Notes: generated by a model from the sequence alone, not told the origin. DNA of 64,000 nt from Lachnospiraceae bacterium (GCA_900770785.1 CAAGLJ010000071.1:11638-75637); one strand, 5' to 3'. Shown: positions 24,860 to 33,572, numbered from the stretch's first letter. Numbers and translations: made by a program.

Positions 24860-25276
24860 ATGATGAATCCAAGGTCAAAGTACAAAACGAAGCAGCGGGA
24901 AATCCTGCTTGATTATTTTGCCAAAGTACCCGGAGTGCATATTACTGCCAGTGACGTATGTGAGTACTTCAGGAGCCAGGGGTCGCCTATCGGGCAGTCT
25001 ACCATTTACCGGCAGCTGGAAAGTCTGGTGGACGAAGGGATTATTAATAAATATATTATTGATGGCAACAGTCCGGCCTGCTTTGAATATACAGGGATGG
25101 ATGTTCATAACAGCGGGGAGGTCTGTTTCCATTGTAAATGTGAAAAATGTGGGAAGCTGATACATCTGCACTGTGGGAAGCTGGAAGGAATGCAGAAGCA
25201 TTTGTCTGCATACCACCAATTTACATTGAATCCAATGCGTACCGTTTTCTATGGACTGTGTGAGCAGTGCAGCTGA
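24860..25276 (+). CDS. zur: Fur-family zinc-type regulator (Zur-like)
   Basis: 138 residues from ATG 24860 (or 24863) after AAGGAG. The winged helix has TASDVCEYFRSQGSPIGQSTIYRQLESLVDEG. The dimer domain carries two CxxC pairs (CEKCGK and CEQCS) for a structural zinc plus the His-rich CFHCKCEKCGKLIHLHCG. It heads a zinc-uptake operon and its promoter is flanked by paired Fur-type boxes, so Zur is the best assignment; Fur or PerR is less likely given the context. An earlier in-frame start inside the promoter can be excluded. Confidence 0.88.
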   Translation: MMNPRSKYKTKQREILLDYFAKVPGVHITASDVCEYFRSQGSPIGQSTIYRQLESLVDEGIINKYIIDGNSPACFEYTGMDVHNSGEVCFHCKCEKCGKLIHLHCGKLEGMQKHLSAYHQFTLNPMRTVFYGLCEQCS

Positions 25277-25318
25277 CAGGGTTGGATTTTTATATGAAAA
25301 ATACAGGGAGGTTTTAGA

Positions 25319-26305
25319 ATGAGAAAATTCAGTTCTTTTTTTATTGCTGCTGCGGCTGTTTTAATGGCGGCAGGTCTGACAGCCTGTGGCTCGAAAACAG
25401 AAACGGCAGGTCAAAGTGACGACAGTATTCAAATCGTTACCACCATTTTCCCGGAATATGACTGGGTACAGAACATTCTGGGGGAGAATCCGGCTAAGGC
25501 AGAAGTTACCATGCTTCTTGACAGCGGTGTTGACCTGCACAGCTATCAGCCAACGGCAGAGGATATTTTGAAGATTTCCACCTGCGATATGTTCATCTAT
25601 GTAGGCGGTGAATCGGATGGATGGGTAGAAAGTGCACTCAGGGAAGCAGCCAATAAGGATATGGTTGTCATCAATCTTCTGGAGATGCTGGGAGAAGAAG
25701 CTAAGGAAGAGGAGCTTGTAGAAGGCATGGAGGAGGAAGAAGAGGGAGAGGAAGAGGAAGAAGGACCGATGTATGATGAACACATCTGGCTCTCTCTCAG
25801 GAATGCTGCCGCTCTTTGTGACGGCATCGCAGAGGCGATAGAGTCCATTGATCCGGATAACGCCAGTGTTTACAAGGATAATGTAGCATTATACAAAGAA
25901 AAACTGGATGCCCTTGATACAGAATATCAGAAGGCGGTTTCCGAGGCATCCGTAAATATACTTCTTTTTGGAGACCGGTTCCCGTTCCGGTATCTGGTAG
26001 ATGACTACGGGCTTAATTATTATGCGGCTTTTGTGGGCTGTTCGGCAGAAACGGAGGCCAGCTTTGAAACCATCACCTTCCTTGCACAGAAGGTGGATGA
26101 GCTTTCTCTTTCCTGCGTTATGGCGGTTGAGGGGGCACAACACAGGATTGCGGAAACCATCGTAGAGAACACCCAATCCGGGAATCAGCAGGTTTTGACG
26201 ATAGATTCCATGCAGTCTACCACATCCAGAGACGTTCAGAATGGTGTCACTTATCTTTCCATTATGGAGAGTAATCTTGAGGTGCTGAAGGAAGCCTTGA
26301 AGTAG
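25319..26305 (+). CDS. znuA: Metal (probably zinc) ABC transporter substrate-binding lipoprotein
   Basis: 328 residues. Signal peptide with lipobox LTAC (Cys ~23). Cluster A-I fold features include the first His ligand in GVDLHSYQPT and the second in DEHIWLSLRNA. The third position, normally His, reads LFGDRFPFRYL, with Asp as the likely ligand. The loop that is His-rich in ordinary ZnuA is instead almost pure Glu (residues ~135-153). An arrangement of this kind may change affinity or specificity. First structural gene after zur; znuC follows 13 nt later. Confidence 0.93.
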   Translation: MRKFSSFFIAAAAVLMAAGLTACGSKTETAGQSDDSIQIVTTIFPEYDWVQNILGENPAKAEVTMLLDSGVDLHSYQPTAEDILKISTCDMFIYVGGESDGWVESALREAANKDMVVINLLEMLGEEAKEEELVEGMEEEEEGEEEEEGPMYDEHIWLSLRNAAALCDGIAEAIESIDPDNASVYKDNVALYKEKLDALDTEYQKAVSEASVNILLFGDRFPFRYLVDDYGLNYYAAFVGCSAETEASFETITFLAQKVDELSLSCVMAVEGAQHRIAETIVENTQSGNQQVLTIDSMQSTTSRDVQNGVTYLSIMESNLEVLKEALK

Positions 26306-26318
26306 GAGGGAGCTGTCT

Positions 26319-27029
26319 ATGTCTTTACTTACTGTTCAGAATCTGTCCCTTGGGTATGATTCGCATACTATTGTGGAAAATCTCAATTTTTCAGTGAATG
26401 CGGGGGACTACCTCTGCATCATAGGTGAAAACGGTTCCGGTAAGACCACGCTTATGAAAACGCTGCTTCACCTGCAGGAGCCAATCAGCGGTCAGATTCT
26501 GACTGGTGACGGACTCAAAAGCAATGAAATAGGCTATCTGCCGCAGCAGACGGTGGTGCAGAAAGATTTTCCGGCCTCCGTCAGAGAGATTGTTCTTTCC
26601 GGGTGTCAGGCACGCTGCGGACTTCGCCCTTTTTACAATAAAGCAGAAAAGCAGCTGGCAGCAAAAAATATGGAGCGGATGGGCATCACTTCACTGGCAA
26701 ATCGCTGCTATCGGGATCTTTCCGGCGGTCAGCAGCAGCGTGTTCTTCTGGCAAGAGGCTTATGTGCAACGAGAAAGGTTCTGCTGCTGGATGAGCCGGT
26801 TTCCGGTCTTGATCCCAAGGCCACCGCGGGGATGTACAGCCTGATTTCCGAGCTGAATCATGAGGGGATTACCATTATCATGATTTCTCATGATATCCTG
26901 GCGGCTGTCCGATACGCCAGCCATATCCTGCACATCGGAAGAACGGTATTTTTCGGAACCCGTGAGGAATACCTTAAGAGCGATATGGGCAAGTTCTTTT
27001 TACAGCAGGAAGGTGGTGAGGCAAAATGA
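26319..27029 (+). CDS. znuC: Zinc ABC transporter ATP-binding protein
   Basis: 236 residues. Walker A GENGSGKTT, signature [15 protein letters not shown], Walker B VLLLDEPVSGLDP and the switch His in IIMISHD are all present. The family pattern of metal-import ATPases (IGYLPQQ) is seen. Overlaps znuB by 4 nt (ATGA-type junction), so translation is coupled. Confidence 0.95.
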   Translation: MSLLTVQNLSLGYDSHTIVENLNFSVNAGDYLCIIGENGSGKTTLMKTLLHLQEPISGQILTGDGLKSNEIGYLPQQTVVQKDFPASVREIVLSGCQARCGLRPFYNKAEKQLAAKNMERMGITSLANRCYRDLSGGQQQRVLLARGLCATRKVLLLDEPVSGLDPKATAGMYSLISELNHEGITIIMISHDILAAVRYASHILHIGRTVFFGTREEYLKSDMGKFFLQQEGGEAK

Positions 27030-27871
27030 TGGATAAGCTTGGAATGTATCTGCAATATCCCTTCGTCCGGTATGCCCTGATCGTAGGTGTACTGATTGCA
27101 CTCTGCTCATCCCTGCTGGGGGTTACGCTCGTCCTGAAACGATTTTCATTCATAGGAGACGGACTTTCCCATGTGGCTTTTGGTGCTGTGGCAATTGCCA
27201 GCATTTTCAATCTGACGAATGAAATGCTTCTGGTTCTGCCCATAACGGTAATCAGTGCGATTCTTTTGCTAAGAACCGGACAGAATACAAAAATTAAAGG
27301 GGATGCTGCCATTGCCATGATATCTGTAGGAGCTCTGGCACTGGGGTATCTTGTTATGAACATCTTCTCCACATCAACGAATTTATCCGGAGATGTGTGC
27401 AGTACCCTGTTTGGCTCCACATCAATATTGACACTGACCTTACGGGAGGTCTGGCTTTGCGTGATACTGTCAATAACGGTAGTCATTATCTTCATACTGT
27501 TCTATAATAAGATTTTTGCGGTGACTTTTGATGAAAATTTTGCAAAAGCGACAGGAACAAAGGCGGAGAGTTACAATCTGCTGATTGCGATTATGATTGC
27601 AGTAATCATCGTTCTGGCCATGAATCTGGTAGGTTCGCTTTTAATTTCGGCACTCGTGATTTTTCCTGCACTTTCCGCAATGAGATTATTCCGTACCTTT
27701 AAAATGGTAACGATATCCTCCGTAGTGCTTTCTGTTGTGGGTGCCTTCGTGGGAATCATTATATCCATTCTTGCGGGAACCCCGGTAGGCTCTACGATAG
27801 TGGCTGTTAATGTATTGACTTTTGGAATCTGCTATGCAGCAGGAAGGATAACAGGAGGTTTTGGAAAATGA
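27026..27871 (+). CDS. znuB: Zinc ABC transporter permease
   Basis: 281 residues with about eight membrane helices and the ABC-3 family pattern: LGVTLVLKRFSFIGDGLSHVAFG near the N-terminus, and NLVGSLLISALVIFPALSAM in the middle. Forms the membrane channel for ZnuA-delivered metal. Overlaps the next gene by 4 nt, so the lipoprotein that follows is part of the same operon. Confidence 0.95.
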   Translation: MMDKLGMYLQYPFVRYALIVGVLIALCSSLLGVTLVLKRFSFIGDGLSHVAFGAVAIASIFNLTNEMLLVLPITVISAILLLRTGQNTKIKGDAAIAMISVGALALGYLVMNIFSTSTNLSGDVCSTLFGSTSILTLTLREVWLCVILSITVVIIFILFYNKIFAVTFDENFAKATGTKAESYNLLIAIMIAVIIVLAMNLVGSLLISALVIFPALSAMRLFRTFKMVTISSVVLSVVGAFVGIIISILAGTPVGSTIVAVNVLTFGICYAAGRITGGFGK

Positions 27872-28452
27872 AAAAAATGATTTATACTCTCATGTGTTTA
27901 GCAGTCATTGCAGCTGTAGCAGGCTGTGGAAGCAGCAAAACAGGCGGACGTACTGCGAATAAGCAGACCGGTGTAGAGGATGTATTACAGGCAGGGATGG
28001 CAGAGGCAGACGGCACTGCCCAGAGTGATGATGAAAGTCAGGGTGAAATAAAAGATGAGACGGCCAGGACGGTAACTGGGGCAGATAACGGGGATGGCGG
28101 CAATACGGAAGGAGTCGATGTGGATTTGACCTCCCTGTCCAGTACAATGGTTTACTCGGAGGTTTACAGTATGATGTACAGGCCGGAGGATTACGTCGGC
28201 AAGACCATCAAGATGGATGGGCAGTTTGCTGTATACCATGATGAGACCACAGGTAACTATTACTTTGCCTGTATAATAGAGGATGCTGCGGCCTGCTGTT
28301 CCCAGGGGATAGAATTTGTTCTTACGGAGGATTATTCCTACCCGGAGGATTACCCTAAGGAGGGTGGAGAAATCACCGTAATCGGAGTATTTGATACGTA
28401 TATGGAAGATGATTTTATGTATGCGACTTTGAGAGAGGCAAAGATTTTATAA
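27868..28452 (+). CDS. Lipoprotein of the zinc operon with a Cys-Cys motif, unknown function
   Basis: 194 residues; signal peptide with lipobox VAGC (Cys ~20). A disordered acidic linker reaches residue ~95. The C-terminal ~95 residues look like a small OB/beta domain: VGKTIKMDGQFAVYHD, then CIIEDAAACCSQGIEFVL, then EITVIGVFDTYMEDDFMYA. The G-x-F...ACC pattern resembles the C-terminal part of DUF1980/YcgQ-type proteins. The 4-nt overlap with znuB and the adjacent cysteines suggest a metal-handling role outside the cell, perhaps passing zinc to ZnuA. The similarity is from memory and the role is inference. Confidence 0.8.
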   Translation: MKKMIYTLMCLAVIAAVAGCGSSKTGGRTANKQTGVEDVLQAGMAEADGTAQSDDESQGEIKDETARTVTGADNGDGGNTEGVDVDLTSLSSTMVYSEVYSMMYRPEDYVGKTIKMDGQFAVYHDETTGNYYFACIIEDAAACCSQGIEFVLTEDYSYPEDYPKEGGEITVIGVFDTYMEDDFMYATLREAKIL

Positions 28453-28519
28453 ATCAGCACAGGCTGTTACTGGTTATGGGTAAACGGTCACACACCTGGC
28501 TTTAGCATGGAGGTAGTGG

Positions 28520-28777
28520 ATGAGAACCATGGAATTTAAGATGGAACGGCAGGGACTTTTGCAGGAAGGACAGCCGGTTACGGTAACCGAAGGACTTCTG
28601 CCCAGTAATTATTATTATACGATTGACCCATCCCTTGCCATGTCGGGGAATGTACCTTTCAGAGAACGGCTTTTTGCCAGAGAAGGAAAGGTCATTCAGA
28701 TTATTGAAAATGAACGGGGGTTCTATGTGACTGTGGCCTTTGAGGACAGTAACCCCAATGTGAAGCATGATATGTAG
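28520..28777 (+). CDS. Small protein of unknown function, 85 residues
   Basis: Starts at ATG 28520, 6 nt after GGAGG (the sequence is ATGGAGG with an out-of-frame AUG). The product is a soluble, probably all-beta domain (RLFAREGKVIQIIENERGFYVTVAFED). It lies 18 nt before ridA and so is probably translated in the same unit. No signal peptide, cysteine or membrane helix. I do not recognise the family. Confidence 0.75.
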   Translation: MRTMEFKMERQGLLQEGQPVTVTEGLLPSNYYYTIDPSLAMSGNVPFRERLFAREGKVIQIIENERGFYVTVAFEDSNPNVKHDM

Positions 28778-28795
28778 AGTAAACAGGAGGTAATC

Positions 28796-29170
28796 ATGAA
28801 AAAAATTATGACTGACAATGCACCGGCGGCTATCGGCCCCTATTCCCAGGCCATTCAGGTAGATAAATTTTTATTTACCTCAGGTCAGATTCCCATCAAT
28901 CCTGCAAGTGGAGAGGTGGAGGCCGAAGGAATTGAGGCACAGGCCAGACAGGTAATGGAAAATATAGGAGCCATTCTTAAGGAGGCAGGAACGGATTATA
29001 AAGGGGTAGTAAAAACCACCTGTTTTTTGGCGGATATGAACGATTTTGCCGCCTTTAACAGCGTATACGAGCTGTATTTTACGGAAAAACCGGCCAGAAG
29101 CTGCGTAGCCGTTAAGCAGCTTCCCAAATCCGTACTTTGCGAGGTGGAGGTCATCGCTTATCTTGGATAA
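28796..29170 (+). CDS. ridA: RidA family enamine/imine deaminase
   Basis: 124 residues. Signatures: APAAIGPYSQAIQVDKFLFTSGQIP, RSCVAVKQLPKSVLCEVEVIA, where the Arg is the catalytic residue of RidA. It hydrolyses reactive enamines or imines from PLP enzymes such as threonine dehydratase. ATG follows CAGGAGG. Shares a unit with aroK. Confidence 0.96.
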   Translation: MKKIMTDNAPAAIGPYSQAIQVDKFLFTSGQIPINPASGEVEAEGIEAQARQVMENIGAILKEAGTDYKGVVKTTCFLADMNDFAAFNSVYELYFTEKPARSCVAVKQLPKSVLCEVEVIAYLG

Positions 29171-29183
29171 AGAGGAGAAAAGC

Positions 29184-29693
29184 ATGAACAGCAATGTAGT
29201 TTTAATCGGCATGCCGGGTGTGGGAAAAAGTACGGTAGGCATAGTGCTGGCAAAGCATCTGGGCTATGGCTTTGTGGACTCGGATCTGGTGATCCAAAAA
29301 GAGGAAGGCGGGCTGCTCCATCAGCTGATAGCCAAACAGGGACTGGAGGGCTTTCTGGAAACGGAAAACAGGATAAACGCGGCACTCTCTCCAAAGAATT
29401 CGGTTATTGCCACAGGAGGAAGTGCAGTTTACGGAAAAGAGGCTATGGAGCATTTTGCAGCTATTGGACAGATTATCTATTTACGTCTTGGTCTGGATAC
29501 TCTGATAAAACGTTTGGGGGATTTGACCAGGCGGGGGGTAGCCATGAAGAAGGGACAAAGCCTGGAGGATTTATACAAGGAGAGAGTTCCGCTTTATGAG
29601 AAATACGCCAATCTGGTAATCGACTGCGAAGAAAAAGAAATACGCCAGATTGTGGAAGAAATTGCCAGGTGGTGGAATGATGAAAAAAAGTGA
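29184..29693 (+). CDS. aroK: Shikimate kinase
   Basis: 169 residues. Walker A GMPGVGKSTVG, shikimate-binding DSD in GFVDSDLVIQ, and GGSAVYGKEAM. Catalyses shikimate to shikimate-3-phosphate in aromatic amino acid synthesis. The family normally has RxxGE-x-x-FR with an Arg; here it reads GLEGFLETE, lacking part of that motif, so substrate specificity should be treated with some caution. ATG 29184 follows GAGGAG. 3' end overlaps the EamA gene. Confidence 0.88.
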   Translation: MNSNVVLIGMPGVGKSTVGIVLAKHLGYGFVDSDLVIQKEEGGLLHQLIAKQGLEGFLETENRINAALSPKNSVIATGGSAVYGKEAMEHFAAIGQIIYLRLGLDTLIKRLGDLTRRGVAMKKGQSLEDLYKERVPLYEKYANLVIDCEEKEIRQIVEEIARWWNDEKK

Positions 29694-30594
29694 AGTAAAA
29701 AGCAGCCTGCTTCTGCTTTTAACGGCCTTCATCTGGGGTGTGGCCTTTGTGGCACAAAGTATGGGGCTGGACTATGTAGAAGCCATGACCTTCAATGGCT
29801 GCCGCTTTCTTCTGGGCGGAACGGTTCTTCTTCCGGTGATTTATTTTCGGAAAAAAAGGCAGCTGAAGCAGGCACCGGATGAAGGCCAAAAAAGAAAACA
29901 GAGAAAAATCACTTTGGTGGGCGGTATCTGCTGTGGTCTGGCTCTGTGTACAGCTTCCTGTCTGCAGCAATACGGGATTCAATATACTACTGTAGGAAAG
30001 ACCGGTTTCATTACTGCACTATATATCGTGATTGTTCCCATCCTGGGCATTTTTCTCAAAAAAAAGATAAGCCCTCTGGTATGGGCCGGGGCAGTTCTTG
30101 CTGTAGCAGGGTTTTACTTTTTGTGCATTACGGAAAACTCCGGTATTAATAAAGGTGATATACTGGTATTTTTCTGTGCCGTCTGCTTTTCCTTCCATAT
30201 TATGATTATTGATTACTTTGCCCCTAAGGCCGACGGAGTGCAGTTATCCTGCGTCCAGTTTTATGTCAGCGGAATCATCTGTATGGTGGCAGCCTTCCTT
30301 CTGGAAACACCTTCCATGCAAGAGATTATGGCAGGAGCGATACCCATTCTCTATGCAGGAATTTTCTCCTGTGGAGTAGCATATACCCTGCAAATCGTGG
30401 GACAGGCCAGGGTTAATCCTACGGTGGCGTCCATGATTCTTAGTCTGGAGTCGGTGATTTCCGTCTTGGCAGGCTGGGTAATTTTACAGGAAACACTTAC
30501 CGGAAGGCAAATTGTCGGCTGCATACTGGTGTTTGGTGCGGTTATCCTGGCCCAGCTTCCCTGGCCTATAGTGGGAAAGGGAAAGACGAATTGA
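29677..30594 (+). CDS. DMT-superfamily transporter (EamA type)
   Basis: About 305 residues with ten predicted membrane helices in two EamA repeats (LTAFIWGVAFVAQSMGLDYVEAMTFNGCRF is the first helix pair, described across residues ~10-40; the second repeat starts near 155). Likely exports an amino acid or metabolite. Substrate unknown. Start ATG 29677 or 29680, overlapping aroK by up to 17 nt, with GGTGG as ribosome site. Confidence 0.9.
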   Translation: MMKKSEVKSSLLLLLTAFIWGVAFVAQSMGLDYVEAMTFNGCRFLLGGTVLLPVIYFRKKRQLKQAPDEGQKRKQRKITLVGGICCGLALCTASCLQQYGIQYTTVGKTGFITALYIVIVPILGIFLKKKISPLVWAGAVLAVAGFYFLCITENSGINKGDILVFFCAVCFSFHIMIIDYFAPKADGVQLSCVQFYVSGIICMVAAFLLETPSMQEIMAGAIPILYAGIFSCGVAYTLQIVGQARVNPTVASMILSLESVISVLAGWVILQETLTGRQIVGCILVFGAVILAQLPWPIVGKGKTN

Positions 30595-30638
30595 AGGGGC
30601 TGTAGCGAAAAATAAGAATAAAAATTTTTCTTCTGGAG

Positions 30639-30667
30639 ATAGTAGATAGAAATATCTACTATTTTTA
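30639..30667 (+). terminator. Terminator after the EamA transporter
   Basis: ATAGTAGATA (30639-30648), GAAA tetraloop, TATCTACTAT (30653-30662), then TTTTATT. Confidence 0.85.
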
Positions 30668-30746
30668 TTGGGGTTTCTTTGGTATAAGCAGGATAGCCGA
30701 AAGTGGAGGTCCTGGAGAAAATAGAAGCTCTGGAATGGAGGAAAAA

Positions 30747-31103
30747 ATGGATTATGTAAAAGCCTTTCTGATAGGAGGAATTATCTGTGCATTGGTACAG
30801 ATTTTAATGGAAAAAACGAAGATGCTGCCGGGCAGAATTATGGTTTTGCTGGTTTGCAGCGGTGCACTCTTAAGTGCGGTGGGGCTGTATGAGCCTTTTG
30901 TAGAGTTTGCAGGTGCAGGAGCCAGCGTACCTCTGCTTGGCTTCGGAAACGTGCTGATGAAGGGAGTGAAGGAGGCAGTAGACAGTAAGGGCTTTCTGGG
31001 CCTTTTTGAAGGAGGCTTCAAGGCAGGGGCCATAGGCTGCAGCGGAGCATTGATTTTCGGCTATATTGCCAGCCTTATCAGCAGCTCAAAAATGAAGGAT
31101 TAG
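30747..31103 (+). CDS. spoVAE: Stage V sporulation protein AE
   Basis: 118 residues, four hydrophobic segments. SpoVAE signature VEFAGAGASVPLLGFGNVLMKG with EGGFKAGAIGCSGALIFGYI. Inner-membrane part of the dipicolinate channel. ATG 30747 has GGAGG 5-6 nt upstream; in-frame ATG 30735 directly precedes that ribosome site. It is placed 6 kb beyond spoVAD and behind its own terminator-defined boundary, so it needs its own promoter; a sigma-G type site was not identified with confidence. Confidence 0.95.
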   Translation: MDYVKAFLIGGIICALVQILMEKTKMLPGRIMVLLVCSGALLSAVGLYEPFVEFAGAGASVPLLGFGNVLMKGVKEAVDSKGFLGLFEGGFKAGAIGCSGALIFGYIASLISSSKMKD

Positions 31104-31144
31104 CTTCACAAAACCCCGGTGAAGTAAACTTTTGGAAAAGTTTA
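31103..31144. repeat. Hairpin and perfect 20-bp palindrome between spoVAE and feoAB
   Basis: CTTCAC (31103-31108) pairs with GTGAAG (31119-31124). It is followed by the palindrome TAAACTTTTGGAAAAGTTTA (31125-31144). Either could terminate spoVAE transcription; the palindrome could instead be an operator for the iron transporter downstream. Confidence 0.6.
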
Positions 31145-31220
31145 GAAAAAAAGTGACTTTGAGAAAAAAATACCGTATACTTGGTATAGTTATACAGTAG
31201 GATTAATGGTGGTGAAAAAT

Positions 31221-33572
31221 ATGACACTGAAGGAATTGAAGGTTGGAGCATCAGCAATCATACAGAGGGTAGGAGGGGAAGGCGCCCTGCGCCAGCATTT
31301 TCTGGACATGGGTGTAATCCCTCAGGCCAAAGTGACCCTGGTCAAATATGCTCCTATGGGAGACCCCATGGAGCTTCGCATCAGAGGCTATGAGCTTACC
31401 CTGCGGCTGGAGGATGCTGCCAGAATCGAAGTAAAGCTTTTGGAGGAAGGGGGACAGCAGTCTGCACCGCAAAAGGAAGCCGGAAAGGGAAAGAAGGAAC
31501 ATCCGGGCCTGGGAGAAGGCGGCAAATATCACAGCAAAGCCGATGAGAACCCGCTGCCCAAGGGAACCAGGCTGACCTTTGCTCTGGCAGGCAATCAGAA
31601 CTGTGGAAAGACTACGCTTTTTAACCAGCTGACCGGCTCTAACCAGCATGTGGGTAATTTCCCCGGAGTAACGGTAGACCAGAAAAGCGGTAATATCAAA
31701 GGAGACCCTAATACTCTGGTAACGGATTTACCGGGAATCTATTCCCTGTCCCCCTATACCAGCGAGGAGGTTGTTTCCCGCCGTTTTATTCTGGAGGAAA
31801 AGCCTACAGGAATCATCAATATTGTGGATGCCACTAATCTGGAAAGAAATCTCTATCTGACCATGCAGCTGATGGAGCTGAATATCCCCATGGTACTTGC
31901 CCTGAATATGATGGACGAGCTGACCGGGAATGGAGGCTGTGTACATATCAATGAAATGGAAGATATGCTGGGCATTCCTGTGGTTGCCATTTCTGCGGCT
32001 AAAAATGAAGGTGTGGGAGAGCTTATTGACCATGCTCTTCATATAGCAAAATACCAGGAAAGACCGGGAAGAATGGATTTCTGTGATGAAAAGGACCATA
32101 ATGGAGCGGTTCACCGCTGCCTGCATGGTATTATGCACCTGATTGAGGATCATGCCTTAAAAGCAGGTATTCCTCCCCGTTTTGCAGCTACTAAGCTGGT
32201 AGAAGGGGATGAGCAGATTTTGGAGGCAATGAAACTGACGGACAATGAAAAGAAGATGCTAGAGCATATCATCTGCCAGATGGAAGAGGAACGGGGACTG
32301 GACAGGGCCGCCGCCATTGCAGATATGCGGTTTGCCTTTATACAGAAGCTGGTAGAGGAATGTGTGGTAAAGCCCCTGGAGAGTAAGGAGCGGGAGAGAA
32401 GCCGCCGGGCAGACCGGATTCTTACGGGTAAGTTTACTGCCATTCCGGCCTTTGCCGTCATCATGTCCCTGGTCTTTTATCTTTCCTTTAATGTGATTGG
32501 AGCCTGGTTACAGGGAATTTTGGAAGGAGGAATTGAGGCATTTACTGCACTTGTGGATGGTGCCATGCTCAGCTGGAGGGTGAATCCGGTTCTGCGTTCT
32601 CTGGTAATCGACGGAATATTTAACGGCGTGGGAAGCGTGCTTAGCTTCCTCCCCATTATTGTCACCCTGTTCTTCTTTTTATCCCTGCTGGAAGATACGG
32701 GATACATGGCCAGAGTAGCCTTTGTAATGGATAAGCTCCTTAGAAAAATCGGACTATCGGGCAGAAGCATTGTACCCATGCTGATTGGCTTTGGCTGTAC
32801 GGTGCCGGGGGTAATGGCTAGCAGAACTCTTCCGGCTGAACGGGATCGGAAAATGACGATTATGATGACACCTTTTATGAGCTGTACCGCAAAGCTTCCG
32901 ATTTACGGCTTTTTTACCGCCACCTTCTTTCCCAAAGCCAGTGGCCTGATTATGGTGGTTCTGTACTTTACCGGAATTCTGGTGGGAATTATAACCGCTC
33001 TTTTTTTGAAAAATACCATGTTTAAGGGAGAGGCAGTACCCTTTGTACTGGAGCTGCCCAACTACCGTATGCCGGGGATAAAAAATGTAGCACAGCTGCT
33101 ATGGGAAAAGGCCAGGGACTTTTTGCAGAGAGCTTTTACAGTAATTTTTCTGGCAACGATTGTTATCTGGTTTTTGCAGACCTTTGATTTACAGATGAAT
33201 ATGGTGACCGATTCCCAGGATAGTATTCTGGCTTTGCTGGCAGGAGGAATAGCCCCCATCTTTGCCCCCCTTGGCTTTGGTGACTGGCGGATATCTACGG
33301 CACTGATTTCCGGCTTTATGGCAAAGGAAAGTGTGGTGTCCACACTGACGGTGCTTTTTGGCAGTACAGCAAATCTAATGGCTGTACTCAGTCCTCTGGG
33401 GGCAGCAGCACTGTTGGTGTTTTGTCTCTTGTATACGCCATGTATAGCGGCTATTTCCTCTATTAAACGGGAGTTGGGAACCAAATGGGCCTTGGGTATC
33501 GTATTTATGCAGTGTGCCATTGCCTGGGTCTGTGCCTTTCTGGTAAGTGGCATTGGCAGGCTCATGATGTGA
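31221..33572 (+). CDS. feoB: Ferrous iron transporter, FeoA-FeoB fusion
   Basis: About 783 residues from ATG 31221 (ATG 31206 is an alternative). Residues 1-75 form a FeoA-type SH3 domain (MTLKELKVGASAIIQRVGG). After a basic linker comes the G domain: G1 GNQNCGKTTLFNQLTG, G2 NFPGVTVDQ, G3 DLPGIYSLSPYT, G4 LNMMDEL. The membrane part has two Gate repeats and the conserved MLIGFGCTVPGVMASRTL. It imports Fe2+. The asparagine-containing P-loop variant and fusion contrast with the separate feoA/feoB pair at 56 kb, so the genome has two ferrous-iron systems. Confidence 0.95.
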   Translation: MTLKELKVGASAIIQRVGGEGALRQHFLDMGVIPQAKVTLVKYAPMGDPMELRIRGYELTLRLEDAARIEVKLLEEGGQQSAPQKEAGKGKKEHPGLGEGGKYHSKADENPLPKGTRLTFALAGNQNCGKTTLFNQLTGSNQHVGNFPGVTVDQKSGNIKGDPNTLVTDLPGIYSLSPYTSEEVVSRRFILEEKPTGIINIVDATNLERNLYLTMQLMELNIPMVLALNMMDELTGNGGCVHINEMEDMLGIPVVAISAAKNEGVGELIDHALHIAKYQERPGRMDFCDEKDHNGAVHRCLHGIMHLIEDHALKAGIPPRFAATKLVEGDEQILEAMKLTDNEKKMLEHIICQMEEERGLDRAAAIADMRFAFIQKLVEECVVKPLESKERERSRRADRILTGKFTAIPAFAVIMSLVFYLSFNVIGAWLQGILEGGIEAFTALVDGAMLSWRVNPVLRSLVIDGIFNGVGSVLSFLPIIVTLFFFLSLLEDTGYMARVAFVMDKLLRKIGLSGRSIVPMLIGFGCTVPGVMASRTLPAERDRKMTIMMTPFMSCTAKLPIYGFFTATFFPKASGLIMVVLYFTGILVGIITALFLKNTMFKGEAVPFVLELPNYRMPGIKNVAQLLWEKARDFLQRAFTVIFLATIVIWFLQTFDLQMNMVTDSQDSILALLAGGIAPIFAPLGFGDWRISTALISGFMAKESVVSTLTVLFGSTANLMAVLSPLGAAALLVFCLLYTPCIAAISSIKRELGTKWALGIVFMQCAIAWVCAFLVSGIGRLMM

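Noticed and set aside
29184..29693. A gluconate or other P-loop kinase instead of shikimate kinase
   Set aside because: The GMPGVGKSTVG loop, DSD motif and GGSAV strand fit shikimate kinase better, although one motif is incomplete.
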